Source: Bifidobacterium catulorum (lineage in GTDB: Bacteria > Actinomycetota > Actinomycetes > Actinomycetales > Bifidobacteriaceae). From it: a DNA stretch of 64,000 nt. The position numbers were made by a program, and so were the translations under genes. Location: positions 1 through 64,000 of the forward strand of contig NZ_QFFN01000002.1 of the NCBI RefSeq assembly GCF_003129925.1, written 5' to 3'. A model generated the notes under the pieces. That model searched no databases and was not told the origin of the DNA. It worked only from the letters and a program-made list of their open reading frames with translations. Shown one piece after another: positions 43,157 to 51,643 of the stretch (the stretch's first letter is position 1; the number at the start of each line of letters is the position of its first letter).

Positions 43157-44386
43157 ATGGCAAAAACCACCCGGGAACACGATTACGACCACAGGAACGA
43201 CGACACGGGCCACGACGGCGAACGGCCCATCATCGCGCAGCCTGCCACATCGAACTTCGAGACGGCCAGCCGTCGCGAACGCATCGACCTCAAACCGTTG
43301 GGCGTCCGCGTCATACGGCATTCCGTCACCAAGGCGTTCGGACTGTGGAGCATGTCCGCCACCGCGGTCGTACGCCGCTTCGGGTGGTTCCCCCGTGTGG
43401 AACCGTACGTCGGCTACGGCACCGGTGCATACTCCCGGCTGATCTGCCGCACCGTCTACGCGCCCGTACAACGCACCGCCGGCCTGGTGATGCGCGGCAT
43501 CCGCGCCGCGTTCATGGTGCCGGCCGCCGGAACGCAGGTGCGTATCAGCATCGACGACATCCCCCTGCTCACCGTGCAGATCGGCGACTCCGAGGAGTTC
43601 GACGCCGTGGACGCCAACCGCGAGCAGAGCAGCGAATTCGCCCTCTCCGACTCCCAGGGGTATCTCGACCTCGTGGCCGAACGCGGACTGACGCCCGGCA
43701 AGCACGACGTGTCGTACATCGTCGACGGACGGCATCCCGTCCATTCCCCGCTGTACACGATTCCCGCCAACGCCAAAGTCGGAATCATCTCCGACATCGA
43801 CGATACGGTCATGGTCACGCAGGTGCCCACGCTGTGGCGCGCAGTATTCAACATGCTGTTCCTCAATCCACGCAAACGCATGTCTGTGCCGTCGATGTCG
43901 GTGTTCTACTCCAAGTTGCGCGAGTTCTTCCCCGACGCGCCGTTCTTCTATCTGTCGACGTCGCCATGGAACGTCGAAGGCTCCATCCGGCACTTTCTCG
44001 AATACCACGGATTCCCCGAAGGGCCGCTGCTGCTGCGTGACCTCGATCCGAGGCCGAAGAAGTTCATCCCCACCGGCGTGCAGCACAAGCTCGAATTCGT
44101 GGAGCAGCTCATGGCCGACTTCCCCGAGATGCGGTTCATCCTCCTCGGCGACGACGGCCAGAAGGATCCGACCACATACTCCACCATCGCGCAGCGGTAC
44201 AAGGGGCGCGTCATCGCCATCGGCATCCGCCAGCTCAGCCCGCACGACATGGGGCGTTCGCTGCCGCAGAGGGTCGCCGGCGTCGCGCCGCCGTCGCCCG
44301 AAATCGACGTTCCCGTGTTCTATGGCCCCAACGGCGTCAACCTCATGAACACGATGATGCCCTACCTGAGGAACCTCTTCAAGTAG
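43157..44386 (+). CDS. App1-like phosphatidate phosphatase domain protein (DUF2183)
   Basis: This 409-residue protein has a HAD-like DUF2183 domain in its second half. The phosphatase motif is GIISDIDDTVMVTQ (Asp213, Asp215, Thr217), followed by SVFYSKLREFFPDAPFFYLSTSPWN and GDDGQKDPTTYSTI, which match yeast App1-type Mg2+-dependent phosphatidate phosphatases. The N-terminal half is less conserved and contains a beta-rich segment. The start is 17 bp after gcvH. A role in phospholipid turnover is inferred from the family. Confidence 0.85.
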   Translation: MAKTTREHDYDHRNDDTGHDGERPIIAQPATSNFETASRRERIDLKPLGVRVIRHSVTKAFGLWSMSATAVVRRFGWFPRVEPYVGYGTGAYSRLICRTVYAPVQRTAGLVMRGIRAAFMVPAAGTQVRISIDDIPLLTVQIGDSEEFDAVDANREQSSEFALSDSQGYLDLVAERGLTPGKHDVSYIVDGRHPVHSPLYTIPANAKVGIISDIDDTVMVTQVPTLWRAVFNMLFLNPRKRMSVPSMSVFYSKLREFFPDAPFFYLSTSPWNVEGSIRHFLEYHGFPEGPLLLRDLDPRPKKFIPTGVQHKLEFVEQLMADFPEMRFILLGDDGQKDPTTYSTIAQRYKGRVIAIGIRQLSPHDMGRSLPQRVAGVAPPSPEIDVPVFYGPNGVNLMNTMMPYLRNLFK

Positions 44387-44460
44387 GGGGGTCTTGCGGC
44401 GGACGATGCCGTGGGTGCCTGATTTGGCTGATTTTCGCCATTGGTGCGATACTGTACTCT

Positions 44461-46905
44461 ATGGTTTTGGAGAATGGCTGGTCAGCAGTGCAGGGGCTCG
44501 AACCGCCGAAGGCGGTCAAGGAACCGCATCGGCGTCGTGCGCAGGGCGATTCGTTCGTCGATCCGTATGAATGGATGCGGGACAAGGAATCCGACCGTGT
44601 GCAGCAATACGTCGCCGATGAGAACGACTACTGCGAACGACGCATGGCGGGATTGAAGACGCTCCGCGGCACGCTGTTCGACGAGATCCGCGGCCGTGTG
44701 CAGCAGACCGACATGTCGGTGCCCACGCGCATGAACGGATACTGGTACTTCACCCGCACCGAAGAGGGCAAGCAGTACGGCATCCAATGCCGTGTGCCGA
44801 TCCGTGGCGAGGACGACTGGAATCCGCCAAGCTTCTCGGCCGCCGGGGTCTCGCAGCCATTGGACGGCGAGGAGATCGTCTTCGACTGCAACGCCGAGGC
44901 CGAGGGACATGACTTCTTCAGCGTCGGCGGCCTCGACCTGAGCCACGACGGCCGTGTGATGGCCTACAGCGTGGACGTTCGGGGTGACGAACGCTACGAT
45001 CTGCGCATCCGCGACCTCGCCACAGGCGAGGACTATCCCGAGGTCATCCATGAGGTGGCCGGCGGCGGATGCATCACGCCCGACGGGGCATGGGTGTTCT
45101 ACACGCGCGTGAACGAGGCATGGCGCCCGTACTGCGTATGGCGTCACCGCGTCGGCACCGACGCCTCCGAGGACGTGGAGGTCTACAGCGATTCCGACGA
45201 GCGCTTCTGGGTGGGTGTCGGCATGTCGTTCGACGAACGCCACATCATCATCGAATCGAGTTCCAAGACCACGTCCGAGGTGCTCATGCTGCCTGTGGAG
45301 GATCCCGAAGGCACGTTCGAGCCGTTCATCAAACGCGTCGAAGGCGTGGAATACGACGTGAGCTTCGCCCGGTTCGAGGACGAGGGTGGCGACATCCCCG
45401 TCGCACTGGTGATCCATAACGTCACCAACCCGAACTTCGAGATAGACGTGATCGACATGCGCTCGCACGAGCCGCCATACGAGCTGGGCGAGGGCGTGTG
45501 CGTGGCGCAGGGGTCCCCGGCCGGATGCGAGCCGCCGCACGGGCACAGGCCCACCCCCGAGACGAGGGCGACGCGATACCAGTCGATCAGCACGCTCAGC
45601 GACATCCCGGCGAATCCGGAGATTCTGCAGGACGTGCAGGGGCTGCGCATCGAGGGCATCGCCATGTACCGCAACTTCGTGGTGCTGTCGTACCGCGCCG
45701 ACAGCCTGCCGCAGCTGGCCGTCATGCCCAAGCACGCCGCCAAGGAGGACTTCCTCGCCGGGCGGCCATGGGGGTTCGGCGGCATCGTGCCGCGCGTGGA
45801 CGGCAAGCTGTATTCCATCGGCATGAGCGGTAACCCATCATATGACGCGCCAAGAATGCGCTACACCACGGTGAGCTACACGCAGCCGGGGGAGCTGCAC
45901 GAATACGATCCCGAGACCGACACCGACGTGCTGCTCAAGCGCGCCACCGTGCTCGGGGACTTCGACCCCGCCGACTACGCGGAGAAGCGCATGTGGGTGC
46001 GCGTGCGCGACGGCGAGCATGTGCCAGTCTCGCTGGTGTGGCGCCGCGGACGCATCCCCGCGCTCCGGGGCGCGAAGGAGGGGCTGACCGACGAGGTCAT
46101 CGAGGTGCCTCGCGAGCTGATCCTCTCCTACGAGGACATGTCGGCCCGCTACGACCGGCGTGAGGCCCCGATGTTCATCACCGGCTACGGTGCCTATGAG
46201 ATCAGCTCCGACCCGGGCTTCTCCGTGCCCCGTCTGAGTATGCTCGACCGCGGTGTGCTGTACGCGGTGGCGCACACGCGCGGCGGCGGCGAGCTCGGCC
46301 GCGGCTGGTATGAGCAGGGGCGCAAGCTCAACAAGATGAACACGTTCATCGACTTCATCGACGTCACCGCGGCCCTGCAGCGCAACGGCATCGCCGACCC
46401 GAAACGCACCGTGGCCAACGGCGGTTCGGCCGGCGGCCTGCTCATGGGCGCGGTGGCCAACATGGCGCCGCAGCTGTATGCGGGCATCGAGGCGGACGTG
46501 CCGTTCGTGGATGCGCTCACCTCCATCCTCGACACGTCGTTGCCGCTCACCGTCACCGAATGGGACGAATGGGGCGACCCGCTGCACAGCGCCGAGGTCT
46601 ACCGCTACATGAAGCAGTACTCCCCGTACGAGAACGTGCAGGACGCCGACGACCGCGAGCAGGAGTACGGCACGCGGCACTTCCCCTCCATCTTCATCAC
46701 CACGTCGATGAACGACACGCGCGTGCTCTACGTGGAACCGCTCAAATGGCTGGCCCGGCTGCAGGAGCCCGAGGCCGAGGTCGACGCCGTGGCGAAGATC
46801 GAGGTCGAGGCAGGTCACGGCGGCGTAACCGGACGATACAAGCGCTGGCAGGAGATCGCCTACGAGAACGCCTGGTGCCTTGCCGTCATGGGCATCAAGG
46901 AGTAG
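44461..46905 (+). CDS. ptrB: Oligopeptidase B, S9 family
   Basis: This 814-residue serine peptidase has an N-terminal seven-bladed propeller (about residues 80-440) and a C-terminal alpha/beta hydrolase domain. The catalytic triad is Ser656 (NGGSAGGLLMG), Asp752 (SMNDTRVLYVEPLKW) and His786 (EAGHGGVTGRYK). The opening PHRRRAQGDSFVDPYEWMRD is typical. It cleaves small peptides after basic residues in the cytoplasm. An insert in the propeller (about 345-375, GSPAGCEPPHGHRPTPETRA) is not usual for the family. TACTGT stands 5 nt before the ATG and no ribosome binding site is seen. Confidence 0.93.
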   Translation: MVLENGWSAVQGLEPPKAVKEPHRRRAQGDSFVDPYEWMRDKESDRVQQYVADENDYCERRMAGLKTLRGTLFDEIRGRVQQTDMSVPTRMNGYWYFTRTEEGKQYGIQCRVPIRGEDDWNPPSFSAAGVSQPLDGEEIVFDCNAEAEGHDFFSVGGLDLSHDGRVMAYSVDVRGDERYDLRIRDLATGEDYPEVIHEVAGGGCITPDGAWVFYTRVNEAWRPYCVWRHRVGTDASEDVEVYSDSDERFWVGVGMSFDERHIIIESSSKTTSEVLMLPVEDPEGTFEPFIKRVEGVEYDVSFARFEDEGGDIPVALVIHNVTNPNFEIDVIDMRSHEPPYELGEGVCVAQGSPAGCEPPHGHRPTPETRATRYQSISTLSDIPANPEILQDVQGLRIEGIAMYRNFVVLSYRADSLPQLAVMPKHAAKEDFLAGRPWGFGGIVPRVDGKLYSIGMSGNPSYDAPRMRYTTVSYTQPGELHEYDPETDTDVLLKRATVLGDFDPADYAEKRMWVRVRDGEHVPVSLVWRRGRIPALRGAKEGLTDEVIEVPRELILSYEDMSARYDRREAPMFITGYGAYEISSDPGFSVPRLSMLDRGVLYAVAHTRGGGELGRGWYEQGRKLNKMNTFIDFIDVTAALQRNGIADPKRTVANGGSAGGLLMGAVANMAPQLYAGIEADVPFVDALTSILDTSLPLTVTEWDEWGDPLHSAEVYRYMKQYSPYENVQDADDREQEYGTRHFPSIFITTSMNDTRVLYVEPLKWLARLQEPEAEVDAVAKIEVEAGHGGVTGRYKRWQEIAYENAWCLAVMGIKE

Positions 46906-47220
46906 CGGTTTCCTGGTTGCCGCCCATCGTTGGCGAGTCACGGCGGTGGACTAGCGCGCATAATGGCAAGAATATGTGCTGGTCCACCGCCGGAGAATCC
47001 TGCGGATGTCCGAAACCTTGCAATCATGCGGTTCTTCATCATGGCTATCAATGGTTTCCACGGACTAGGGCACACAACGACGATATTGCATCCTAGTCCA
47101 TCACCGAAGTGCTCTTCCTGTCGCCATAAACGGATCTCCCATGGCCATCGCGAACATCTCACCCCCCCGGGTACAGTCTTCATTGAAGAACTCGTGAAAA
47201 GTGACGAGGGGGGAACGAAT
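46906..47220. other. Gap with one hairpin, no gene
   Basis: GGACTAGG (47062-47069) pairs with CCTAGTCC (47092-47099). Nothing else in this 315-bp gap is supported as a gene. Base composition is less GC-rich than in the flanking genes. Confidence 0.5.
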
Positions 47221-48372
47221 ATGGAATCAGTACAGCAGCAAACACTGGCCGACAGTGGCCAGCAGGACGGCGACAAGAGAAAACACGGGAAGCCGAAGAG
47301 GCGCCTGCCGCGATTTCGCATGGTGCTTCTTGCAATAGTGGTGGTGTTGATGGCGATGGCGGTGTTCCTCACCGTCAAGACGCATCTGGCAACACGGTTC
47401 GAGCAGCTCGACGAAGCGGACCAGCAGACGCTGTCGCAGTACGCGAAGTTTGCTGCGGCGACGGAACATAAGGGGGTCTGGCGTGACTTTCCGCTGTATC
47501 GTCAGCCCGTCGTGTCGATAGACACGGACACGCACTCGATGTACCTCATCAATCCCGAGCACGAACCTGGCTGGCTGTTCGCCGCTCGCATCACGATGCC
47601 GCAGGATTCCCCGTTGAAGGTATACCGGCTTTCCTCGCTCACTCCCGGAATGCAGCCCATTCTTCGCAATCCGCTGAGCGGGAATTTCCCGCAGGGAAAT
47701 AAACCGTTGCCTACCGTTGCGGGAAACACGGTGTTCTGGCAGCGATACAGCAGCAAGAAGGCCTCGCAGGATCCGGCCCAGACCTTCTTGGCGTTGGTGA
47801 GCCATGAAAGTTTCCATAAGCTCAAGCAGGAGCAGTGGAACTGGGACGGCAGCGAGGGCGATACCGGAAGGTTCTTCACCGATACGCTTAAGGGGAAGAA
47901 GCTCGAAATTCTCGGCGAGGGATATGAATCGCTGACGATCGCCCAACAGGAGCTGGGAAAGAAGACACCGGACGTACAGCAGGTGCGGAAGGGCGTAACG
48001 GGATACCTTGATGCCATGGACCGGCTCAATAAGCTCGACCCCGAGTTCGTGCGCAAATATGCCGGTGAGGAGACCTATGAGGGAACCGCGCAATACGTGC
48101 GCGACAAGGCCGTGCGGTCCACGGGAACGACGCTGAGGATCATGCACTTCTCCAACAAGGACAATGTGCCGTTTTCGTATGTCGTCCCGAGGATACAGTC
48201 CGGTAAGATGGACGCCAGCTTCCTCTCCTCGGATCTCGTGTATGAGACCGGCGCCACGCTTTGCGAGGCGATGGATACCGTGGGATTCGACTATCAGACC
48301 TACCTCGACACCGCAAAGCCGGGCAACACCAAGACGCTGCTGCAACTTGCACGCACGGCGATGCAGCAATAA
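47221..48372 (+). CDS. Membrane-anchored putative zinc metalloprotease (HESFH)
   Basis: This 383-residue protein has a basic N-terminal tail, one membrane helix (about residues 36-57) and a large extracytoplasmic domain. It contains HESFH (residues 195-199), a match to the HExxH zinc motif, and 88 residues later YEGTAQY (Glu287), the EGxAxY pattern that supplies the third zinc ligand in many gluzincins of the peptidase MA type. I recognise no closer family. AGGGGGGAA lies before the ATG; an upstream extension to 46930 lacks any start signal. Codon use is a little less GC-biased than that of the neighbours (for example many AAG/GAA-rich stretches and TTT), which may point to a different history. 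It stands alone between ptrB and leuB. Confidence 0.75.
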   Translation: MESVQQQTLADSGQQDGDKRKHGKPKRRLPRFRMVLLAIVVVLMAMAVFLTVKTHLATRFEQLDEADQQTLSQYAKFAAATEHKGVWRDFPLYRQPVVSIDTDTHSMYLINPEHEPGWLFAARITMPQDSPLKVYRLSSLTPGMQPILRNPLSGNFPQGNKPLPTVAGNTVFWQRYSSKKASQDPAQTFLALVSHESFHKLKQEQWNWDGSEGDTGRFFTDTLKGKKLEILGEGYESLTIAQQELGKKTPDVQQVRKGVTGYLDAMDRLNKLDPEFVRKYAGEETYEGTAQYVRDKAVRSTGTTLRIMHFSNKDNVPFSYVVPRIQSGKMDASFLSSDLVYETGATLCEAMDTVGFDYQTYLDTAKPGNTKTLLQLARTAMQQ

Positions 48373-48467
48373 CCTCCGACCCCGGGGAACAACCAAGCAA
48401 CAATCCTCCGATCATTGGCCTGCCATAAGGACCAATGGCTTGACGCACTTCGGAGCTCGGCCGTCTC

Positions 48468-48590
48468 CCCACCTTGGCTCCCCTCTCTGAGGGGAGCTGT
48501 CGGCGTCAGCCGACTGAGGGGAGTGACACCTTGAACTCCCATCTCCCCTCGGAGAGAGGATCCGATCGGAGCGAAGCGAGCCCCTCCCTA
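48468..48590. repeat. CTCCCCTC palindromic repeat element
   Basis: GGCTCCCCTCTCTGAGGGGAGC, then GTCGGCGTCAGCCGAC and TGAGGGGAG follow in order (48477-48524). A further ATCTCCCCTCGGAGAGAGG hairpin lies at 48540-48558. It follows the metalloprotease gene by about 100 bp. Confidence 0.8.
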
Positions 48591-48610
48591 AAAAACAGAA
48601 GCCGCAAATC

Positions 48611-48790
48611 CGAGTTGTGGGTGTCTGATTCGCGGAACGCTGCCTTCGCGACAGCATTCATCCCTCGAAATCGTTGCAATCACGTCATGCCGGAATCCGA
48701 CTCCTCCGGGGCAACACCCACAACTCGCTTTCCGACAGCATGACGACCGTCGCCTGTCCACCAGACGGAACGGTGATGCTGTTTTCGGAC
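48611..48790. other. Large inverted repeat upstream of leuB
   Basis: CGAGTTGTGGGTGT (48611-48624) is the exact complement of ACACCCACAACTCG (48714-48727), 89 bp apart. A second structure follows: CCG-ACAGCAT and CCGTC (about 48731-48752) pair with GACGG, ATGCTG and CGG (about 48762-48790). No gene is visible; the leuB start lies 23 bp further. Confidence 0.65.
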
Positions 48791-48812
48791 GGTGCCACCT
48801 ACCCTGTTGGGT

Positions 48813-49853
48813 ATGGCACATGACAAGAAGACATTGAACATCGCGGTCATTCCCGGCGATGGCATCGGCAAGGAAGTCACGCCCGTCGCCCAGGCCGTAT
48901 TGGAGAAGGCCTCCGAAGGCGTCATCGACTTCAACTACACCAACTTCGAACTCGGCGCCGAACGCTATCTGCGCGACGGGGCCATCCTTCCCGACGAGGA
49001 GCTGGAGGAGATCAAGAAGCAGGACGCCATCCTGCTCGGCGCCGTCGGCGACCCGCGCATCAAGGCCGGCATCCTCGAACGCGGCCTGCTGCTCAAGCTG
49101 CGTTTCGCCCTCGACCAGTACGTGAACCTCCGCCCGACCAAGCTGTACAAGGGCGTCACCTCGCCGCTCGCCAACCCCGGCGACATCGATTTCGTCGTCG
49201 TGCGCGAAGGCACCGAAGGCCTCTACTGCGGCGCCGGCGGGGCCGTGCGCGTCGGTACCCCGAACGAGGTGGCCACCGAGGTCTCCATCAACACGGCCTA
49301 CGGCGTCGAGCGCGTGGTCCGCTACGCCTTCGAGCTGGCCATGAAGCGCAAGAAGCATGTGACCCTCGTACACAAGAAGAACGTGCTCGTCAACGCCGGT
49401 GACATGTGGCAGCGCATCGTCGACAAGGTGGGCGAGGAATACCCGGAGGTCACGCACGACTACCTGCATATCGACGCGACCACCATCTTCCTGGTCTCCA
49501 ACCCGAGCCGCTTCGACGTGATTCTCACCGACAACCTCTTCGGCGACATCATCACCGACGAGGCCGGTGCCGTGGTCGGCGGCGTGGGATACTCCGCCTC
49601 CGGCTGCATCAATGCCAGCAACGAATACCCGTCTATGTTCGAGCCAATCCACGGTTCCGCCCCCGACATCGCCGGCAAGGGCATCGCCAACCCCACGGCC
49701 GCCGTGCTCTCCACCGCCATGCTGCTGCGCCACTTCGGCTACGACGACATCGCCGCCCGCATCGACGCCGCAGTGGAGGCCGACATCGCAGAGCTCGGCT
49801 CCACCAAGCGTGGCACCGAGCAGGTCGGCAACGACATCCTCGCCCGCCTGTAG
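48813..49853 (+). CDS. leuB: 3-isopropylmalate dehydrogenase
   Basis: This 346-residue NAD-dependent decarboxylating dehydrogenase makes 2-oxoisocaproate for leucine synthesis. It has the opening [13 protein letters not shown], the substrate-binding [16 protein letters not shown] with the conserved arginines, the [11 protein letters not shown] block, the active-site K/D residues around VHKKNVL, and the family signature [24 protein letters not shown]. The length matches the actinobacterial type. The ATG lies 7 nt after TACCCT (48800-48805) without a ribosome binding site, so it is probably leaderless. A terminator follows. Confidence 0.93.
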   Translation: MAHDKKTLNIAVIPGDGIGKEVTPVAQAVLEKASEGVIDFNYTNFELGAERYLRDGAILPDEELEEIKKQDAILLGAVGDPRIKAGILERGLLLKLRFALDQYVNLRPTKLYKGVTSPLANPGDIDFVVVREGTEGLYCGAGGAVRVGTPNEVATEVSINTAYGVERVVRYAFELAMKRKKHVTLVHKKNVLVNAGDMWQRIVDKVGEEYPEVTHDYLHIDATTIFLVSNPSRFDVILTDNLFGDIITDEAGAVVGGVGYSASGCINASNEYPSMFEPIHGSAPDIAGKGIANPTAAVLSTAMLLRHFGYDDIAARIDAAVEADIAELGSTKRGTEQVGNDILARL

Positions 49854-49887
49854 CGATTGGCCGCTATCCGGCATATCACGACATCGC

Positions 49888-49922
49888 AAAACCGCCCCGT
49901 GCATCATCCACGGGGCGGTTTT
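49888..49922 (+). terminator. Terminator of leuB
   Basis: AAAACCGCCCCGTG (49888-49901) and CACGGGGCGGTTTT (49909-49922) form a 14-bp stem with flanking A and T runs. Confidence 0.92.
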
Positions 49923-50090
49923 GTCGTATGTATTTGTCGTATGACTGCGACAAACAGGACGCGGGGATGAGGTACGGTTCCCGTCCGTCGCGTGCGCTGC
50001 AACGGACCGGACTCGGAGAGGCCGCTCGGTTCCCGTCCGTCGTGTATAAGCGACGAAACGGACGTAGACGGGAACGGATACGGTGGCGGT

Positions 50091-51491
50091 ATGGTCAAAC
50101 GCAACGTTGAATCCCGAACCGTGGCAACCGTCGGTCGCGGGGAATGCAAGACGACCGGTGGCAAACTGGTGGCGGTGTCCGTCCGTCTGGATGGGGGCGC
50201 CGTCATCGAAGCCCATATCGACGGGGATTTCCTCATCGACCGCATCGTCCCTGCCGATGGCGCGCCGGAAGACGGTATCACGCCGGCGCCGAAGTTTGAT
50301 GACACTGCGACGTTTGATGACACTGCGAAGTTTGATGACACTGCGAAATTCGATGACACTGCGAAGTTCGGTGCCGACACTGCGGATACGGCGCTGCTTG
50401 CGGACATCGAACGTGCCATCGTCTCGAATGACGCATCCATCGATGATCTCCGTGCGTTGCCCGCCGCTATCGAAGCCGTGATCGCCGCTCATCCAAATAC
50501 ACGACTTGTCGGAACCACGGTCGAGGCCATCGTCACCGCCACGGGCCGTGCCATCGCCGATGCGTCGGCTATGAGGGAACCGGTCGTCATGGATTCGGTG
50601 GCCGAATCGTCGTCCGCCACGACCGGCGTCGTCGAAAACGTGGCCCCCGCCCCGACCGCCCCGGAGGATTTTGCCGGACGATGGTCCACATTCGCTTCAC
50701 GAGTCGCCATCGTCATCGACGCCGAGCCATACTTCCCGGCCATGCAGATGGCGCTCGACGAGGTCATCGCGCGACGCGTAGCCTCAGGCAGGATGCCGCC
50801 GACACTCAGATTCTGGCGATGGGGGAGCCCCGCCGTCGTCATCGGCGCCTACCAGTCGGTGCGCAACGAGGTCGATATGACCGCGGCTGCGGAGCACGGA
50901 TTCGCCGTGGTCCGCCGTATGACCGGCGGCGGAGCGATGTTCGTGCGCCCCGCCGACACCATCACGTATTCGTTATACGTTCCCGCCGCCTTCACCGACG
51001 GATTGCCCGTCGTGGAATCCTATCGACTTTGCGACATGTGGGCGTTCGACGCGTTGCATGACATCGGCATCCCCGCGGTCCCGCAGCCGCTCAACGATAT
51101 CGCCACGACGGACGGTGGCAAGATCGGTGGCGCCGCCCAACGACGGTTCCCCGCCGGACGCGGTGCCGACGGGTCGCGTGGCCCCGGCTGCATCCTCCAC
51201 CACGTCACCATGGCCTACGACATCGATGCCGGACTCATGACCCGCGTGCTGCGCATCTCCAAGGAAAAACTCGTCGACAAGGCCGTATCGTCGGCGAAGA
51301 AACGCGTGACGCCGCTCAGGACGCTCACCCCGTTGAGTCGGGAGAGGATCGTCGAATCGATGCGTGCGTTCGCGCTCGCCGATATCCCGTCGGCCCGGGC
51401 GGCAGATCTGTCCGCCGACGTCATCGACGAGGCGAGATCCCTGGCCGCCGGAAAATACGCGACCACGGAATGGACGTATCGTATTCCCTGA
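50091..51491 (+). CDS. lplA: Lipoate-protein ligase with N-terminal accessory domain
   Basis: This 466-residue protein should attach lipoate to carrier proteins such as GcvH. The catalytic biotin/lipoyl ligase domain (about residues 200-466) has RRMTGGGAMFV in place of the usual RRxSGGGAV and KIGGAAQRR, which holds the lipoate-activating Lys. The first 70 residues (GKLVAVSVRLDGGAVIEAHIDGDFLID) look like the accessory C-terminal domain of E. coli LplA, here placed at the front. The linker contains four copies of KFDDTA (residues 68-91, one is TFDDTA). The ATG lies 6 nt after TACGGT (50079-50084); the longer frame from 49992 reads through the promoter. The only lipoyl protein seen in the window is GcvH. 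Confidence 0.87.
   Translation: MVKRNVESRTVATVGRGECKTTGGKLVAVSVRLDGGAVIEAHIDGDFLIDRIVPADGAPEDGITPAPKFDDTATFDDTAKFDDTAKFDDTAKFGADTADTALLADIERAIVSNDASIDDLRALPAAIEAVIAAHPNTRLVGTTVEAIVTATGRAIADASAMREPVVMDSVAESSSATTGVVENVAPAPTAPEDFAGRWSTFASRVAIVIDAEPYFPAMQMALDEVIARRVASGRMPPTLRFWRWGSPAVVIGAYQSVRNEVDMTAAAEHGFAVVRRMTGGGAMFVRPADTITYSLYVPAAFTDGLPVVESYRLCDMWAFDALHDIGIPAVPQPLNDIATTDGGKIGGAAQRRFPAGRGADGSRGPGCILHHVTMAYDIDAGLMTRVLRISKEKLVDKAVSSAKKRVTPLRTLTPLSRERIVESMRAFALADIPSARAADLSADVIDEARSLAAGKYATTEWTYRIP
50292..50363 (+). repeat. In-frame 18-bp tandem repeat within lplA
   Basis: Four copies of AAGTTTGATGACACTGCG stand head to tail, with three base changes among them. Each encodes KFDDTA or TFDDTA. The unit is a multiple of three, so copy-number change would keep the frame. 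Confidence 0.92.
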
Positions 51492-51524
51492 TTCGGGCGC
51501 ATATGCATGAAATTTGGTTGATTC

Positions 51525-51560
51525 GGTCATAAGGACCGTGATTTGGGGGTCCTTATGACC
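51525..51560 (+). other. Perfect 13-bp hairpin before pyrD
   Basis: GGTCATAAGGACC (51525-51537) pairs with GGTCCTTATGACC (51548-51560). No T-run follows. It lies between lplA and pyrD, 84 bp before the pyrD start, and is followed by two copies of GACCAAGTA/T. It could be an operator or a weak terminator of lplA. Confidence 0.65.
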
Positions 51561-51643
51561 GGAACGACCAAGTAGGGGATTTTCGTGACCGGATTGACCA
51601 AGTATTATGGCGGCGGACGTCGGATGCGTGTAAAAAGGAACGT

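Noticed and set aside
44461-44520. GGGCTCGAACCGCC as a tRNA T-loop
   Set aside because: It lies within the first codons of the oligopeptidase gene and no cloverleaf or acceptor stem can be formed around it.
46930-47220. N-terminal extension of the HESFH protein to 46930
   Set aside because: The extension is Cys/His-rich without a signal, and ATG 47221 has a strong AGGGGGGAA signal and a normal tail-plus-anchor start.
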